Source of the DNA: Anthoceros angustus
Taxonomy: Eukaryota; Streptophyta; Anthocerotopsida; Anthocerotales; Anthocerotaceae
Length of the DNA stretch: 64,000 nt
Reading direction: 5' to 3'
Assembly: GCA_010909165.1 (NCBI GenBank)
Contig: VJWM01000107.1
Span: forward strand, 434,001 to 498,000
How positions within the stretch are numbered: the first letter of the stretch is position 1; each line of letters begins with the position of its first letter. The notes under the pieces are model-generated. The model did no database searches. It was not told the DNA's origin and saw only the letters and a list, made by a program, of their open reading frames with translations. Below are positions 21,204 through 32,947 of this stretch, piece by piece. A program made the position numbers and the translations under genes.

Positions 21204-22417
21204 ATGGTTCAGAAGAATTGGTGGGGACTGGCGAAGCCTTCCTTCTTGAGTAATGAGTGGGATTCAGACGAGGGTCTGGAGACTGACCTAGAGGTTGGAC
21301 AGAGGCGCCCACGGAGGGGACGACAACCCCTGGCAAGAATGATCCAGTTTCTGAGAGTGCGCCTGAGGCACCACTATAAGCTCCATCCTGGTCTCCTCAG
21401 CTGCGTAGGCCTTGCACTGGGTTTCTTCTTGTTTTCAGTTGTTGTGAGCTTCCGAAGATATACGGGCATCCAGGGTTCGGAACCGCGAGCACCATTGAAT
21501 GCACTCGAGTCTTCTCCATATAAGAGCCTTCGAAACCTTGTAATGGTTGCAGGGCATGCTGTGTACACTGGTTCGCACTGCGAGGAAGTCGAGGCGGAAA
21601 ACTCCTGGTTCCTGGAACCCTATCAGAAGCATCCGGGCCAGGCATCTACCTTTGTGTCGCACATAAAGGCTGGAGTAGAGATTGCGGCTGAAGATCCCAA
21701 AGCCTTGTTGTTGTTCAGTGGAGGGGAAACCAGGAAGGATGCAGGACCCCGTAGTGAAGCTCAGAGTTACTGGAATGTAGCTGAATCGAAGAATTGGTTT
21801 GGTAAGCGACAAAGCTTTGTCTCGCTGGTTGCCTTTCTTTTGTCTTGGGACTACGTGTAAGTTCGTTAATGTTGGTTCATCGCAGAAGCAACCGGAGATG
21901 TGCGAGGTAGAGCACTAACCGAAGAACATGCTAGAGATAGTTTCGAGAATCTGCTGTTCAGCATTTGCCGCTTCAAAGAGCTGACTGGCTCGTACCCGCA
22001 CAATATTACGGTTCGTATTGTCAATGTGCTTGTGTGCTCGTGGGGGATGGCATTTGCTCGGTAAAATACGTTCTCATTCTTGCTTGATACTGCTCTCAGG
22101 TGGTTAGTTATGACTTCAAATCCGAGAGATTCACGGATCTGCATCGAGAGGCCATAAGGTTTCCTCAGCATCGTTTCTTTTTCGTGGGTACACCTGCAGC
22201 ACCATCCGCAGCTGATGCAGCTGCGTTAGGGGAAGCCAAGGTGCTAACCTTGTTTCGAGATGACCCCTATGGCTGTGCATATCCTTTGAGTGGGAAGCGA
22301 TTAGGTCGTGACCCTTTTGCAAGGAAGGTCCCATATCCGGCTGGCTGCCCTGAGCTAGCAGAGATATTTGTCTACTGTGGTAGCGCTTTTTATAGTCCGC
22401 TTCCATGGGATCCTTGA
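21204..22417 (+). CDS. DUF218 (YdcF-like) type II membrane protein
   Basis: Three exons, 21204-21801, 21886-22010 and 22100-22417, sum to 346 residues in frame. A basic N-terminal region (RRPRRGRQPLARM) precedes one membrane helix (LLSCVGLALGFFLFSVVVSF), so the rest should face the lumen, probably Golgi or ER. The DUF218 core follows: NLVMVAGHAVY, then ALLLFSGGETRK, YPHNIT and VVSYDFKSERF, and ends at FYSPLPWDP. DUF218 proteins have a Rossmann-like fold. Bacterial members bind nucleotide cofactors or act in envelope metabolism; the eukaryotic role is unknown. Similar single-pass proteins occur across plants and fungi. Confidence 0.8.
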
Positions 22418-22669
22418 TCCAACTCTAGTCATTCCGTTCACATCTATCAAAGTTTCTGAGCTACATGTCCAAGTTCTTTTAGAGCCATTTTTTTTTTAAT
22501 TCATGCTTGAATCTTCTGTCAGGTCTACTCATGAGGTGAGCCATCCCCTCCCCCTGTACCTGGGTGCTTGTTCAATCCTCAATTTTTTGCCGCTTGATTG
22601 AACGGAGGATGGTCTTCTGTCACAGTCATGACTGACAGCTGTATTCCGTCAATAGGAGGTTCATATTCT

Positions 22670-24770
22670 ATGCATCGTGTTGGGCTCCGGGCCCTGTGTC
22701 TTGTGGTCAGCATAGTTCTGACATGGCCCAGTGTCTGGGGCCTTTCCACTCAATTTTCGTTTTCTTCATTCCATGATGGGTCGCCTGACATAATATGCCT
22801 TGGGAATGCAACGATTGTGAATGGGGTAGTAGAGCTAACAGACCAGGGTAGGGCCGCACTTAGCACTGGCCGGGCTTTGTACAGCAAATCGGTGCAGTTG
22901 CTCGACCCCGCTTCAAATCAGACAGCTTCCTTCAGTACAGTCTTTACCTTTGCCATGTTGTTCCCACCCAATGCTACTATATTCCGGGAAGGTTTGGCCC
23001 TTGTCTTTGTTCCCGACAATGACAGTTTGGGGGACTCGGGAGCTCAGCTAGGAGTGTACGATAGTTCCGATGTGGTCTCATCCAGCCACACACTTGCTGT
23101 GATATTCGACACTTACACCACAGCTGGTGTGGACGACAACCATGTTGGCGTGACTGTGACCAACATCTCTTCCTTGTTCTCCATAGACTTGGGTGATGCT
23201 TCTATCAGCTTCCGCAATGGCTCTGTTATTACGGCATGGCTTGACTACGATGGCAGCAACAGTCACTTAGAGATTCGGTTGGGATATGATGCAGCTGAGA
23301 GGCCCACCAATGCGATCCTTTCCTGCATCCTTGAACTCTCGAGTGTGTTCAATCCTTTCATGTTTGTAGGATTTTCGGCCTCCGACATCAACTCAGGTGC
23401 TCGCCACATTATATCTTCCTGGAACTTCACAAGCTCGGGCATACAAGCAGCTCCCTCGTCTTCCCCTGGTATCATACGAACGAGCTTTGTGGCCGGATTT
23501 TCCATCTTGGTGGTTGTTTCCGTGTTGGCTTGTATTTCAGTCTTCTGGCTGCGGCAAAAGCAGAAGGCGATTTCCCTCTTCAGAAGAGCAGAGCTATACG
23601 AGCGAGAAGTGTTATACGGTCCTCGAAAATTCAGCTATAAGGAGTTGAGCAAAGCAACGATGGCGTTCAGTGACAAGGAAAAGGTTGGGTACGGCGGAAT
23701 GGGCAATGTGTACCGAGGGGTACTCCCAGACTGTGGCTATCTGGTTGCAGTGAAACGAATCCGGGAGGTCTGTAACATGGGACAGAGGGAAGTGCTAGCC
23801 CAGGTGGATTATCTGGGTCAAGTGCGGCATCGAAATCTGGTTCAGTTGCAAGGATGGTGTTACGATAAAGGAGAGCTCCTGCTAGTGTACGAGTTCATGC
23901 CGAATGGCAGCCTAGATAAGGTTCTGTTCGATCGCAAAGGGGACGTCTTGACCTGGATCCACCGCTTCAAGATCGTGTCAGGAGTGGCTGCAGGTTTGGA
24001 ACACCTGCACGAGGAGGTAACTAAAAGCCCATGAAAGGGAAAAGGTTTGAGCTTCCACAATCTATTTTCCAGTGAGCAGTGGCCTAAGTTTGCCTCTTTG
24101 TTGGATGACACAGATGGTGGTGCATCGTGATATCAAAGCCAGTAACGTGATGTTGGACAACACTTTCACGTCCAGACTGGGTGACTTCGGCATTGCCCAA
24201 GTAATACGGTACTACAATAACAGGCAGAACACCGTTGTTGCTGGCACGTTCGGATATCTGGCACCAGAGATCATTCAGACCGGAAAGGCCTCCGACAAGA
24301 CCGATGTGTTCAGCTTTGGGGCACTGACTCTGGAGGTGGCTTGTGGGCGTCGCGTTCTGGAAATGTCAGCACCAGCAGACAAATCAGTCCTGATAGACTG
24401 GGTGTGGGGAATGCATCTCAAAGGCTCCGTTCTGGAAGCAGCTGATCCTCGACTCAAGGGCACCTACGATGTTCAAGAAATGACCATTCTGCTGCACCTG
24501 GGCCTGTTGTGCACTCAGTCCAACCCCTCCCGCCGGCCATCCATGAAACTAGTAGGGGAGATTTTATCCGGCCAGGCACCTCTCCCCACAGTTCCAACCT
24601 TCAAGGCAGAGGCAGGCGACGTCCCCGTCTCTGGAGAGACCATCGCAGACCTCATTCGTGAAGGCCCCGCAACTGGCTACAGTCCTGACGTGGTTTTGAA
24701 CATGTCTCCCTCAGGACGCGGCCCCTGCGGAGACAAGACTGTGGAGGTCTTCGAAAACGTTCTCATCTGA
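22670..24770 (+). CDS. L-type lectin receptor kinase 1
   Basis: Two exons: 22670-24016 and 24114-24770. ATG 22670 is preferred because a signal peptide follows directly (ALCLVVSIVLTWPSVWG); an in-frame ATG at 22628 adds 14 residues. The legume-lectin domain comes next (FSFSSFHDG, GLALVFVPDND, LAVIFDTYTT, DNHVGVTVTN). Then come a membrane helix (SFVAGFSILVVVSVLACISV) and a kinase with [33 protein letters not shown] and GYLAPE. All catalytic residues are present, so it is a likely active plasma-membrane Ser/Thr kinase sensing extracellular ligands. The intron lies just before HRD. The exon join lacks the usual W-x-Q residues, although TGG ATG ACA CAG is readable upstream inside the intron (24102-24113). 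Confidence 0.9.
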
Positions 24771-25275
24771 TGTGCAGCTTCCTTCAGGCCAACTACAGGT
24801 AGGTGAGGAGGACAATGCAGACGACACTCTGCCACAACAGCTCTCAACCTACATATATGTAGGATAGGCAAACAATATTCTAAGCTCCTAGAAATCTCTG
24901 ATATACATACAACAAGAAACCCCTGTCGCTACAAAAATAGTTTTGAGCCCTGTCTGCTGCGCACTAGGCAGTATCCTCCACGATGTTGCTCCGGGAAGAG
25001 ACAGGGCTCATGAATCAATTCAGTACGAATATGTTTAGCATAATGGTGGACCTTTGTCTGGGCCTGCAAGCAGCAGCAGCAGCAGAGAAAACAAGCATAA
25101 GCTACAGACACGCATGGAAGAGCGAAACCATAACTACCGCTGAAGAAGAAGCTGAGAAAACTGAAGAAGCTTACCGAAATCTGTACAGCACAGGTGGAGG
25201 CAGGAAGAAGGTGGCGAGGTCTGGAAGCTCGCTCGCTCGCTCACTCACTCGAAGAGACACGAGTGAGAGCGCGCG
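24771..25275. other. Short tail-to-tail spacer between two lectin receptor kinases
   Basis: Only 505 bp separates the two convergent stop codons, so it must contain both 3' untranslated regions and terminators. A CAG-rich run (25066-25085) and a GCTC run (25228-25244) are present. No gene seen. Confidence 0.6.
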
Positions 25276-27626
25276 TCAGTCCTCCAGGGGAAGAGTGTGG
25301 CCGGAGAAGGAACTGGACAAGGAAGCGGACTGCGAGAAGTCGAGCTGGGCGATGATGTCCTGCATGGTGACGGGCGGGTGCAGCATTGCAGAGTACTGTG
25401 GCGTGGGCTTGGAGCTGGGCAGCGCCGGCAGCGACGCGTCCCCGGCCAGCACCTGCAGCACCTGCCGCATGGATGGCCTTTGCACGGGATCAGGGTGCGA
25501 GCAGGCCAGCCCGACCTGCAACAGCGTCGTCATCTCCACAGGATCGAAGCTCCCCTGCAGCCTCAAGTCCGCGGCCTCCAGCAACCTCCCCTGCTTGTTG
25601 AGCGCCCAAACCCAATCCACCAGCACCACCTCCGCCACAGGATACTCCCTCTCCACAGGCCGCCTCCCGCACGCCACCTCCAGCGCCACAGCCCCGAAGC
25701 TGAACACATCCGTCTTGTCCGTGGCCTTCCCGGTGTGCGTCGACTCGGGGGCCAGGTACCCGAACGTCCCCACAATCACCGTCGTCTCGGGCTGCCGGGA
25801 GTGCTCGCTCGCCCGCGCCAGCCCGAAATCCCCCAGCCTCGCATTGAACCCCCCGTCCAGCATCACATTGCTGGCCTTCACGTCCCGGTGCACCACGCGC
25901 TGATCCCACCCCTCGTGGAGGTACGCCAGCGCCGCCGCCACGCCACTCACGATCCGGTACCTCCTCTCCCAGCTCAACACGAAGCTGCCGCCGCAAGAAG
26001 GCCCGGGCCCTGCTGCCCCGCTGCCCCTGCCACCGGCGGCGGGCGCTTGCTCTCCCGCCGCCGCCACGTCCAGAGCAGGCCCTCCCTGGCGGCGCCGCCG
26101 GCGGAGGAGGAGCCCCCGGAGTCGCTGCTGGAGTGGCCCCGCGCGTTGGAGCCCAGGTCGGAGAAGAGCAGCTTGTCCAGGCTCCCGTTGGGCATGTAGT
26201 CGTAGACGAGCAGGAGCTGGCCCTTGGCGCTGCACCAGCCGCGGAGGGGCACCAGGTTGCGGTGCCGGAGCCGGGAGATGATGGAGAGCTCGGCGGTGAA
26301 CTCCCGCCTTCCCGTCCGGTTTGCCGCGGAAATCCGCTTCACTGCCACCACGGTCCCGCAGTCCGGGAGCACGCCCATGTACACCGTCCCGGATCCCCCC
26401 GATCCCAGAAGCTTCCTCGCGCTGAAGTTCTTGGTGGCCAGGCTCAGCTCCTTGAGGCTGAACTTCCGCGGCCCGTTCACCATCTCCGAGTCCGAATTCT
26501 GCCCAGCGGCAGCCCCCGCCTCCTTCGCCCTCCGCCGGAACAAGAGCAGGAAGCAGATTCCCAAAGCCGTCGCCAGCACTGCTCCGAGCGAGGACGAGAA
26601 GGCCACCACGAACGGCTTCCTGCAGAGGAAGGATCCGCAGCCTGAGCTGCTCCTTCCCGATCCTCCGATCCCAGGCCCGGGGGCGGAAGCTGGGGAGATG
26701 GATATGCTGTCGGGAGGGATTTGGTGCCCTGGAGGAAGGGTGGCTGTGAGAGGGGATTGTGCTGGGACCGGGAGTGGGCCTGGGGCGGGGTAATCCGGGA
26801 GGCCGGAGGAGGAGAAGGTCCAGGAGAAGATGGTGTGGATTTCGATCAGGCCTCCGGTTGCGGCCGCGAATCCCACATACATGAACTCGTTGAGGAAGAG
26901 GGAGAGGTCGAGCGGGAGGGAGAGGATCGGGGAGGATGGCTTCACGGGGGGGACGGAGTTGTTGATGCTCACTTGGAGGCTCTTGGCGTTGCCGTCGTAG
27001 TCCACCCACACCTTGATGTTGTTCCCGTTGAGGAGCCCCATCCCGATGGCCGACATGTTGGCTGTGGCGATGGAGCGCATGTCGTTGAGGTCGATCCCGA
27101 CGTGGTTCCCGTCCGGGTCGAAGATGGGACCCCCGTTCTGGAACGTGTCCAGCTCCACCGCCAGCGTCCTGCTCCCGGGCTGCCCGTCCGAGGTGGAGTT
27201 GAGCACGCCCAGCCAGCCCCCGTAGCTCCCGAGCGTGCTGTTATCGGGCACCAGCACGAACGCCAGCCCGTCCCCGTGCACCTCGCTGGTGTTGGTGATC
27301 CGGAACTCGAAGCTGGTGTGGAAGGAGGCCACCCGGCCCGACGCCCGGTCGAACACCCGCACCGGGTCCCTGTACAGCGCCCGCCCCACCGAGCTCTCCA
27401 GCTGCCGGATCACCGAGTCCTGCGTCAGCTCCAGGTTCTTGTCCCCGTTGATGAACGCGTCCCCGAGCAGCACCAGGTCCGCGGACGAGAACTCCGACGC
27501 CCCAATTCCGAAGCTCACATTCTGCCCCTCTCCCTTCCCCACCCACAACCAGAGCAGCAGCATCCACACAACCCACAAACCCCATCCCCATCCCTCCTGC
27601 ACGGCCCCTGCATTCCCCGCCCCCAT
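25276..27626 (-). CDS. L-type lectin receptor kinase 2, with a frameshift
   Basis: The coding sequence starts at ATG 27626. A signal peptide ([18 protein letters not shown]) is followed by a lectin domain ([36 protein letters not shown]), a Pro/Ser-rich stalk and a membrane helix ([17 protein letters not shown]). The kinase N-lobe has [11 protein letters not shown] and VAVKRI. The frame breaks between 26100 and 26000, in a GC-rich Gly/Ser-coding loop. The C-lobe continues in another frame with [18 protein letters not shown] and GYLAPE, to the stop at 25276. The shift equals one missing base or two extra. Intact motifs on both sides favour a sequencing error, a tiny intron or a very recent mutation. 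Codons are extremely GC-rich, unlike kinase 1. Confidence 0.8.
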
Positions 27627-28700
27627 CCTTCCTCAACTCCTCAACGCCCCCATGCCCTGACCGGAAACTCGATTCCGAGACGCGAATCCTGCTCCTCCCT
27701 ACCCCCGCCCGCTCAGAAGCAACCCTCGTGGCCGCACAGGCACCGAGAGGGAAGAAGACCGCGCAGAACGGGGAGAACTTTCCAACCTTCCTTCCTTCCT
27801 TCCTGCCGCGGTCACTGACACAATTTCAAATTCCGGGACGCTCCCCGCCTTCCTTCCCTTTCCCGGCCATTCCGCAGCGGCGCGTGCGGGCGAGGAGCGT
27901 GGTCATCCTCCCGCCGCGGCGCCATCCATTCGCGAGCAGGGCTTTTGGGACGCGAGCAGAGAGCAGAGAGCAGAGAGCAGATCGAGGCCGACGGGGAGGA
28001 GAGGCTGGCGCGATCAGCGGCAGGTGGCGACCTGATCTTTCTCCAACCTCCAGGGCCTTCTTCGTTTCGGGCGTGCGGGCAGCAGTGAAGGGGTCTGACA
28101 AATGGCGTGGAGCATGGGCGTGTGACGGGACCAGTTGCTCAGTTGCTGTCGCGTCGCCAACGTTCCATGGTGCCGTTGCCGGGACAGCGCGCCGGGGCCC
28201 GCCGCACGGCTAAACTGGCGAATCTAATTCCCGGTTTAATGCGCATCGTACCCTCTTAATCCGGGCAGCTATCCGGGCGCGTCCGGCGCCCGCCCATTAT
28301 GCTAAATCGGAGGCCATACGTGTGCACCCACGGAGCATGTGCGGCGCCACCTGGAGTTCCCAGCGGAATGCAATGCCGTTGGGCGCGAGAGTGCCGTTGC
28401 TTGGGACTTTTGGCTCTTCGGTCGCGGACACGGAACACCTAATATAATAAGCTTGCGCTCGAGCTTTCGACATTTATAGCGCGGATGGCGGTCAAAGTGC
28501 CATGTTTTGAACTAGGAGGGATCCACCAGAAAGTTTCATCTTTTTTTTCCCCTTGTTTTTTGGCCAAGCTGGGCTCCAGCTCAGCCATGTGCATGAGCTG
28601 GAGATACACCTTGGCCTATCTATGGCTTCTCATAGACTTCTTCTTCTTCTTCTTCTATTTATGCTTTACATGACCCAATAGGACTTGCACCATTCCCCAA
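27627..28700. other. Upstream region of kinase 2, GC-rich then mixed
   Basis: No supported gene. A GAGAGCA heptamer run lies at about 27957-27980 in the presumed kinase 2 leader. A TTC microsatellite is at 28638-28656. Confidence 0.45.
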
Positions 28701-29119
28701 TGATCCACCCACAAACCCTTCCTAACTCGCTGGAGTTCCAACTCCTCTCCAGTAGATTGGCCATCTGGGCTCCAGGCCGCCACGTGATTGGATCCAATTA
28801 GCTCGGTGCGGCTAGCTGGAGATCCTGCTTGGTGGATTTGGCAGACCTGATTGTCCAATCAAGTTTAGTGATCGATCAGATCGATCTTCGCAGCAAGCAA
28901 TTAGAGAGTCGCAGGCTAGTGTGAGCAGTGTGAAAACGTTTAGATAAGCTGCAGGCTGTCGACGTATGTAGAAACGGAGGGTCATGACCGATGTTGAGCA
29001 ATTATGTATCTTCAAGAGACTCCTCGTACCTGTGCTTAAAGAAGCAGTACCATTGTACATTTCACAATCCACAAAAAAGAGATTCTAAGTCACAGACCTT
29101 CATGTTCCTCATTTCCTCA

Positions 29120-29717
29120 CATGGTATTAGACTGTCGAAATGATCCATGACCACATAAGCTTGTGATGCCTTGACGTAACCATTTTTGTAAACAAACGCA
29201 TTATAACTTCTCAGCACATATCAACAAATTTAAAATGCAGAAAACACATTTGCATAAACAACTCGTCTATCTACGACCTATCTACGAGTTGACCTAAATT
29301 ACAAAAACTTGTGCAAATTACAGCAAGCTCCACAAATTACAACAACCCATGCAAATTTCAGCAGTCTGCAGTTAGGGATCATGAACACACATTTAGAATT
29401 AAGAAGGTATATCAACTACGTGGGTGTCATCGTCAAAAGCATCATAAATAGGCTGGACCTTTTGAGTTTTCCTTTCCTTCTACCCTTCTAGGATGACATC
29501 TTCAAGTCTTCCTGTAACACAAGCAAGAAGCTATTATATAGAAAAACTACCTCGCCTACATTATGCTACATGGTCAAGAAGGGTGGAACCTCTTCTCAAA
29601 ACGATAAGACATCACAATGTCAAGTGCAACATATTAGCGGCAAAAAATTGCTTACTTCTTGACAACTTTTTCCGCCTTTGCTACAAGTTTCATACTCTTA
29701 GATCATTAGCTACTTGA
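29120..29717 (+). mobile_element. Degenerate copia-like retrotransposon fragment (PBS and gag start)
   Basis: The phrase CATGGTATTAGACTGTC (29130) resembles the TGGTATCAGAGC primer-binding site typical of copia elements. About 360 bp further on, a frame from 29493 reads EKLPRLHYATWSRRVEPLLK, which is similar to the LxGxNYxxWxxxMxxLL start of copia GAG. The frame ends at 29717 and no protease, integrase or RT follows, so it is a truncated remnant. The PBS match is imperfect. Confidence 0.45.
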
Positions 29718-29831
29718 CTCCGGAGAAAATCCAGGGCATGAATTCTCTCCAAATTTGGGTAAGGAGATTGCACACCCTCCAAAATTTTCTGTTTTTTAGC
29801 AAACCTAGGTTTCATATATAAAGTCTATGGC

Positions 29832-30110
29832 GTGGATTATCTTCTGGACTTCGGAGCCAGAGCACAGGACTTTTTTAAGTCCTATGCCAAAGCTTACCAT
29901 GTGCGCAGGCACAGTGCAGGGTTGTCCCTCTCAGACTTCACAACATACTTCCGACAGCGGGTTTCAGTTGTCCTTCAACGGGCGCTCTCAATGGCGATCC
30001 TCCACAAGGCTACGACAATAGGTGATGCATCTTCCTCTACCTCCGTGGTTTGCAGGCCGTTTATTCTTCCTGCATATGACATTGTGGGTGCAGTAGGTGA
30101 CTTTAGATAG
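29832..30110 (+). other. Unrecognised open frame
   Basis: A 92-codon frame starts YLLDFGARAQDFFKSY and ends VGAVGDFR. It could be an exon or a repeat-encoded fragment. I do not recognise it, and the sequence around it is repetitive. Confidence 0.25.
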
Positions 30111-30129
30111 GGAGCTCAGTTGCTCCTCT

Positions 30130-32419
30130 CCACCTCGACCCCCGGGTCCCCTTTGATTGTCAAGCCCATGCCAGCTGGACCCCTAGCTGGCCGAGGTGGA
30201 GCTAGGGTTCCAGCTCAGTACACGAGCTGAGTCACTAGCTTTCCCATCGATACCCGATGGCCATTAAGGCTGCGGGTATGACCTATAAGGCCACGTCATC
30301 ACGGAGCACAACCTCTTTCGGGTTGTAGGATGGGACATCCATCCCTCGTCAATCGTGTGCGCTTGACCCCGCACCATTCCTAACCATACGATCCTCGTTC
30401 CCTAGATGCTTCATGTTGCAAGGACTTCAAGAAGTCCCTCAAAATCTGCGTGTCTTCAAAGGACATGGGTGGATGATGTGCGACTGTTGCTGCTTACAAA
30501 CAGGCTTGGAAAGCTTGCCCCACGTCGCTACTGCTGCTGACTCAAGCCCGAGTTCCTGCACAGGCTGTCTCTTTGCCCGTTACAGGCTGCTTCGAAATCG
30601 TTGCATTAAGAGAAACTGTGGCTAACCCAACTGAAGTCCACAATTGAAGACACTATAGTGGTCGTTTCACAAGTTTGGAAGTCAGACTAGTGGCCTGTTT
30701 CAATTGAACACTATAGTTTCCAAGTCCACATTTGAAGGCCACTACTGTATTTGCGATGTAAGGTGTCAAGGTTTACAATGCCTGCTACAAGTGAAAATTA
30801 TTATTGTTTTTATTTATAAAATACCAATTCTAAATTGATAACCCATATTTACAGTCAAATCCATGACATGAGAGATATTATAACAATTATTTTTAAAAAT
30901 AATTTCATCATCAAGAAAGTGAATGTAAAACAGCAGATAATATTTACAACAACCGCTAGAGTAGAGAGGTGGGGGCAAACTTACCGAGCCGAAGCTTGGT
31001 AATTAGCTTGATGGAGAATTAACCAAAGAAAAGATTGCACCTTAATTAGGTAGCGGCCTATTATATGCCAAAAAGCTTGAGATGTTGTTCTCCATCGCAG
31101 AAGAGAGCCTGCAAAATATCAAAGCCTATTAAGCTTCATAGCCGGGTGATCACTCGAAGAGCTAGAGATGTACCCATCTTGACACAAAAATTGTGCAGAG
31201 GAAGATTAAGTGAACCTCATGTCCAATCTCAATCTGACAAGCACAAAACCTTCAAGCAGGATGGGTTTGCAACTATGCCTACCGCACTTAAGCCAAGAGT
31301 ATTTTCTGCAAGGACACCAAGATTAACAGCGTCTAGTGGTAGAATTGATCAATTTTCGTTATTGTGTGCAAGTTTAAATTGGTACGTTAGAGATTGAAAT
31401 GTCAAAAGAGAATTTTCTATGGGTGGGATCCATGGAGGCTGCAAGGCATTGAAACACCACTTAGGAGCAGTGCAATTATATGTCTTCTAGAAAACTAACT
31501 TCAAATCTAAATTTGAGTCGACCATCCATTTGAAAAAGAACAATATGTATCCTTGTGGATTTTCTTTGGTGACCCTGGAGAATGTCTCCAATTAAATTTT
31601 GGCACAATTGATCCACAAGTCAATGTGACCATGAATAAAGCCATTGCATGACAAACAAAACCCCTTGCGGAGATCTAATATCCGCACCACCTCAGATACC
31701 TACAGGGTGACACCTGGAGATGATTGCCCATAATACACAAATTGGGGATGATTGTCTATAATTAGTAACTACGTGCCACAATCCTTTATGATTAGTGACA
31801 CTATCCCGCATTCTCGAATATATATATTTCTAGTCAACTCATGAATACTAAAGAAGTTCTTTGTAATTATATATATACGTTATTTATTTTTCATATTTAA
31901 ATTATATCTTATCATCATATTTTAATGAAGTAAAACTTTAATCAAAATGTGATTTAGGTTACAGAGAAGGTTGAAGATGTACTCAAATACTTAATTTTGA
32001 GAAACTGAATTTCTGTATAGAATACTAATTTAGTTGTAATATTTTCACTCTTTAGCATTTAGAAGCCACCTGGATATAAGAATTTTGTGTTGGAAAAAAA
32101 TTGACTTTTTAGTACAGCCCTGTGACTCAAAAATAGCTTTCTAACTAACCTCTTTTTCTGCACTGTTGCTAAAACTTGTCCTTTCTCAGCATATATGTTA
32201 ATTTCTCCGACACATTTTTGTTATAAAAAATACTTCTCTATCTTCTCATAAGATTTTAGAATCTTGTTTTATTAGCAACATGTACCATCTGTATTCCAGC
32301 TTTGAGGAAGTTGTCCTAAATAAAATGTATTTCCCTATACATGCATGTGCATTGCTAGAGTTAAATAAAAAATAAAGAAAAATCATAAAATACAAAACTA
32401 TGATAATATAAACAAGAAT
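30130..32419. other. Intergenic, repeat-derived then AT-rich
   Basis: The stretch 30240-30300 (ATCGATACCCGATGGCCATTAA then GGCCACGTCATCA) resembles 15435-15500, so it is another dispersed repeat. A 110-codon plus-strand frame at 31065-31397 has no recognisable domain. From 31400 on the sequence is AT-rich with no gene seen. Confidence 0.45.
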
Positions 32420-32947
32420 TTATACCATTCCTAGTTGTTGTTTAATAGTCTTCTCAAGACAATTTGGATTTGTTGTAGGAGCATAACGAGCAATGACGTG
32501 ACCATTTGTGTCTACCAAGAACTTGGTGAAGTTCCACTTAATATAGTTCCCTAACCAAGATGATCCATTTCCTGATTTTAAAAATTTGTAAAGGGGAGCA
32601 GTATTAGGTCCATTCACTTCAATTTTACCAAAGACCGGATATTGAGCCTTAAATTTTGTGCAAATCAAACTTGCAGTTTCTTCATTTGATGACGGAGAAC
32701 CACTAGCAAATTGATTAGTTGGAAATGCAAGAATTTCTAAACCTAAAATCTTAAATTTATCATAAATTGCAGCTAATCCTTTGTAATTAGAATCAGCTAA
32801 GCCACATTGAGCAGCCACATTAACTACTAGTATTAATTTTCCCCTATATATATTAAGATCAACATTATTTCCTTGATTATCAACTACGGTATAGTCATAC
32901 ATAGTGGGTGGCGGCCCTGTGCCTATTGAGGACTCACAACCACCCAT
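32420..32947 (-). CDS. Intronless glutathione peroxidase-like (thioredoxin-type) protein
   Basis: The protein has 175 residues in one exon. The GPX fold is clear: VVNVAAQCGLADSNYKGL with the peroxidatic Cys, LAFPTNQFASG with the catalytic Gln, and IKWNFTKFL with the catalytic Trp and Asn. The resolving Cys is kept (ICTKFKAQYPVF). The middle Cys of the plant FPCNQF motif is Thr, which is tolerated because that Cys is not the resolving one. The enzyme should reduce lipid and other peroxides using thioredoxin. The start MGGCESS fits N-myristoylation at Gly2 with a palmitoylatable Cys4, which predicts plasma-membrane anchoring as proposed for Arabidopsis GPXL4/5. Plant GPX genes usually have several introns, so this may be a retrocopy. 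Its codons are AT-rich, like its surroundings. Confidence 0.9.
   Translation of the reverse strand: MGGCESSIGTGPPPTMYDYTVVDNQGNNVDLNIYRGKLILVVNVAAQCGLADSNYKGLAAIYDKFKILGLEILAFPTNQFASGSPSSNEETASLICTKFKAQYPVFGKIEVNGPNTAPLYKFLKSGNGSSWLGNYIKWNFTKFLVDTNGHVIARYAPTTNPNCLEKTIKQQLGMV

Noticed and set aside
25276-27818. Long plus-strand and alternative minus-strand frames over lectin receptor kinase 2
   Set aside because: They mirror the very GC-rich coding sequence of the kinase, where stops are rare in all frames.
31065-31397. 110-codon plus-strand frame
   Set aside because: It has no recognised domain, no splice partner and no signal peptide. Left as unsupported.
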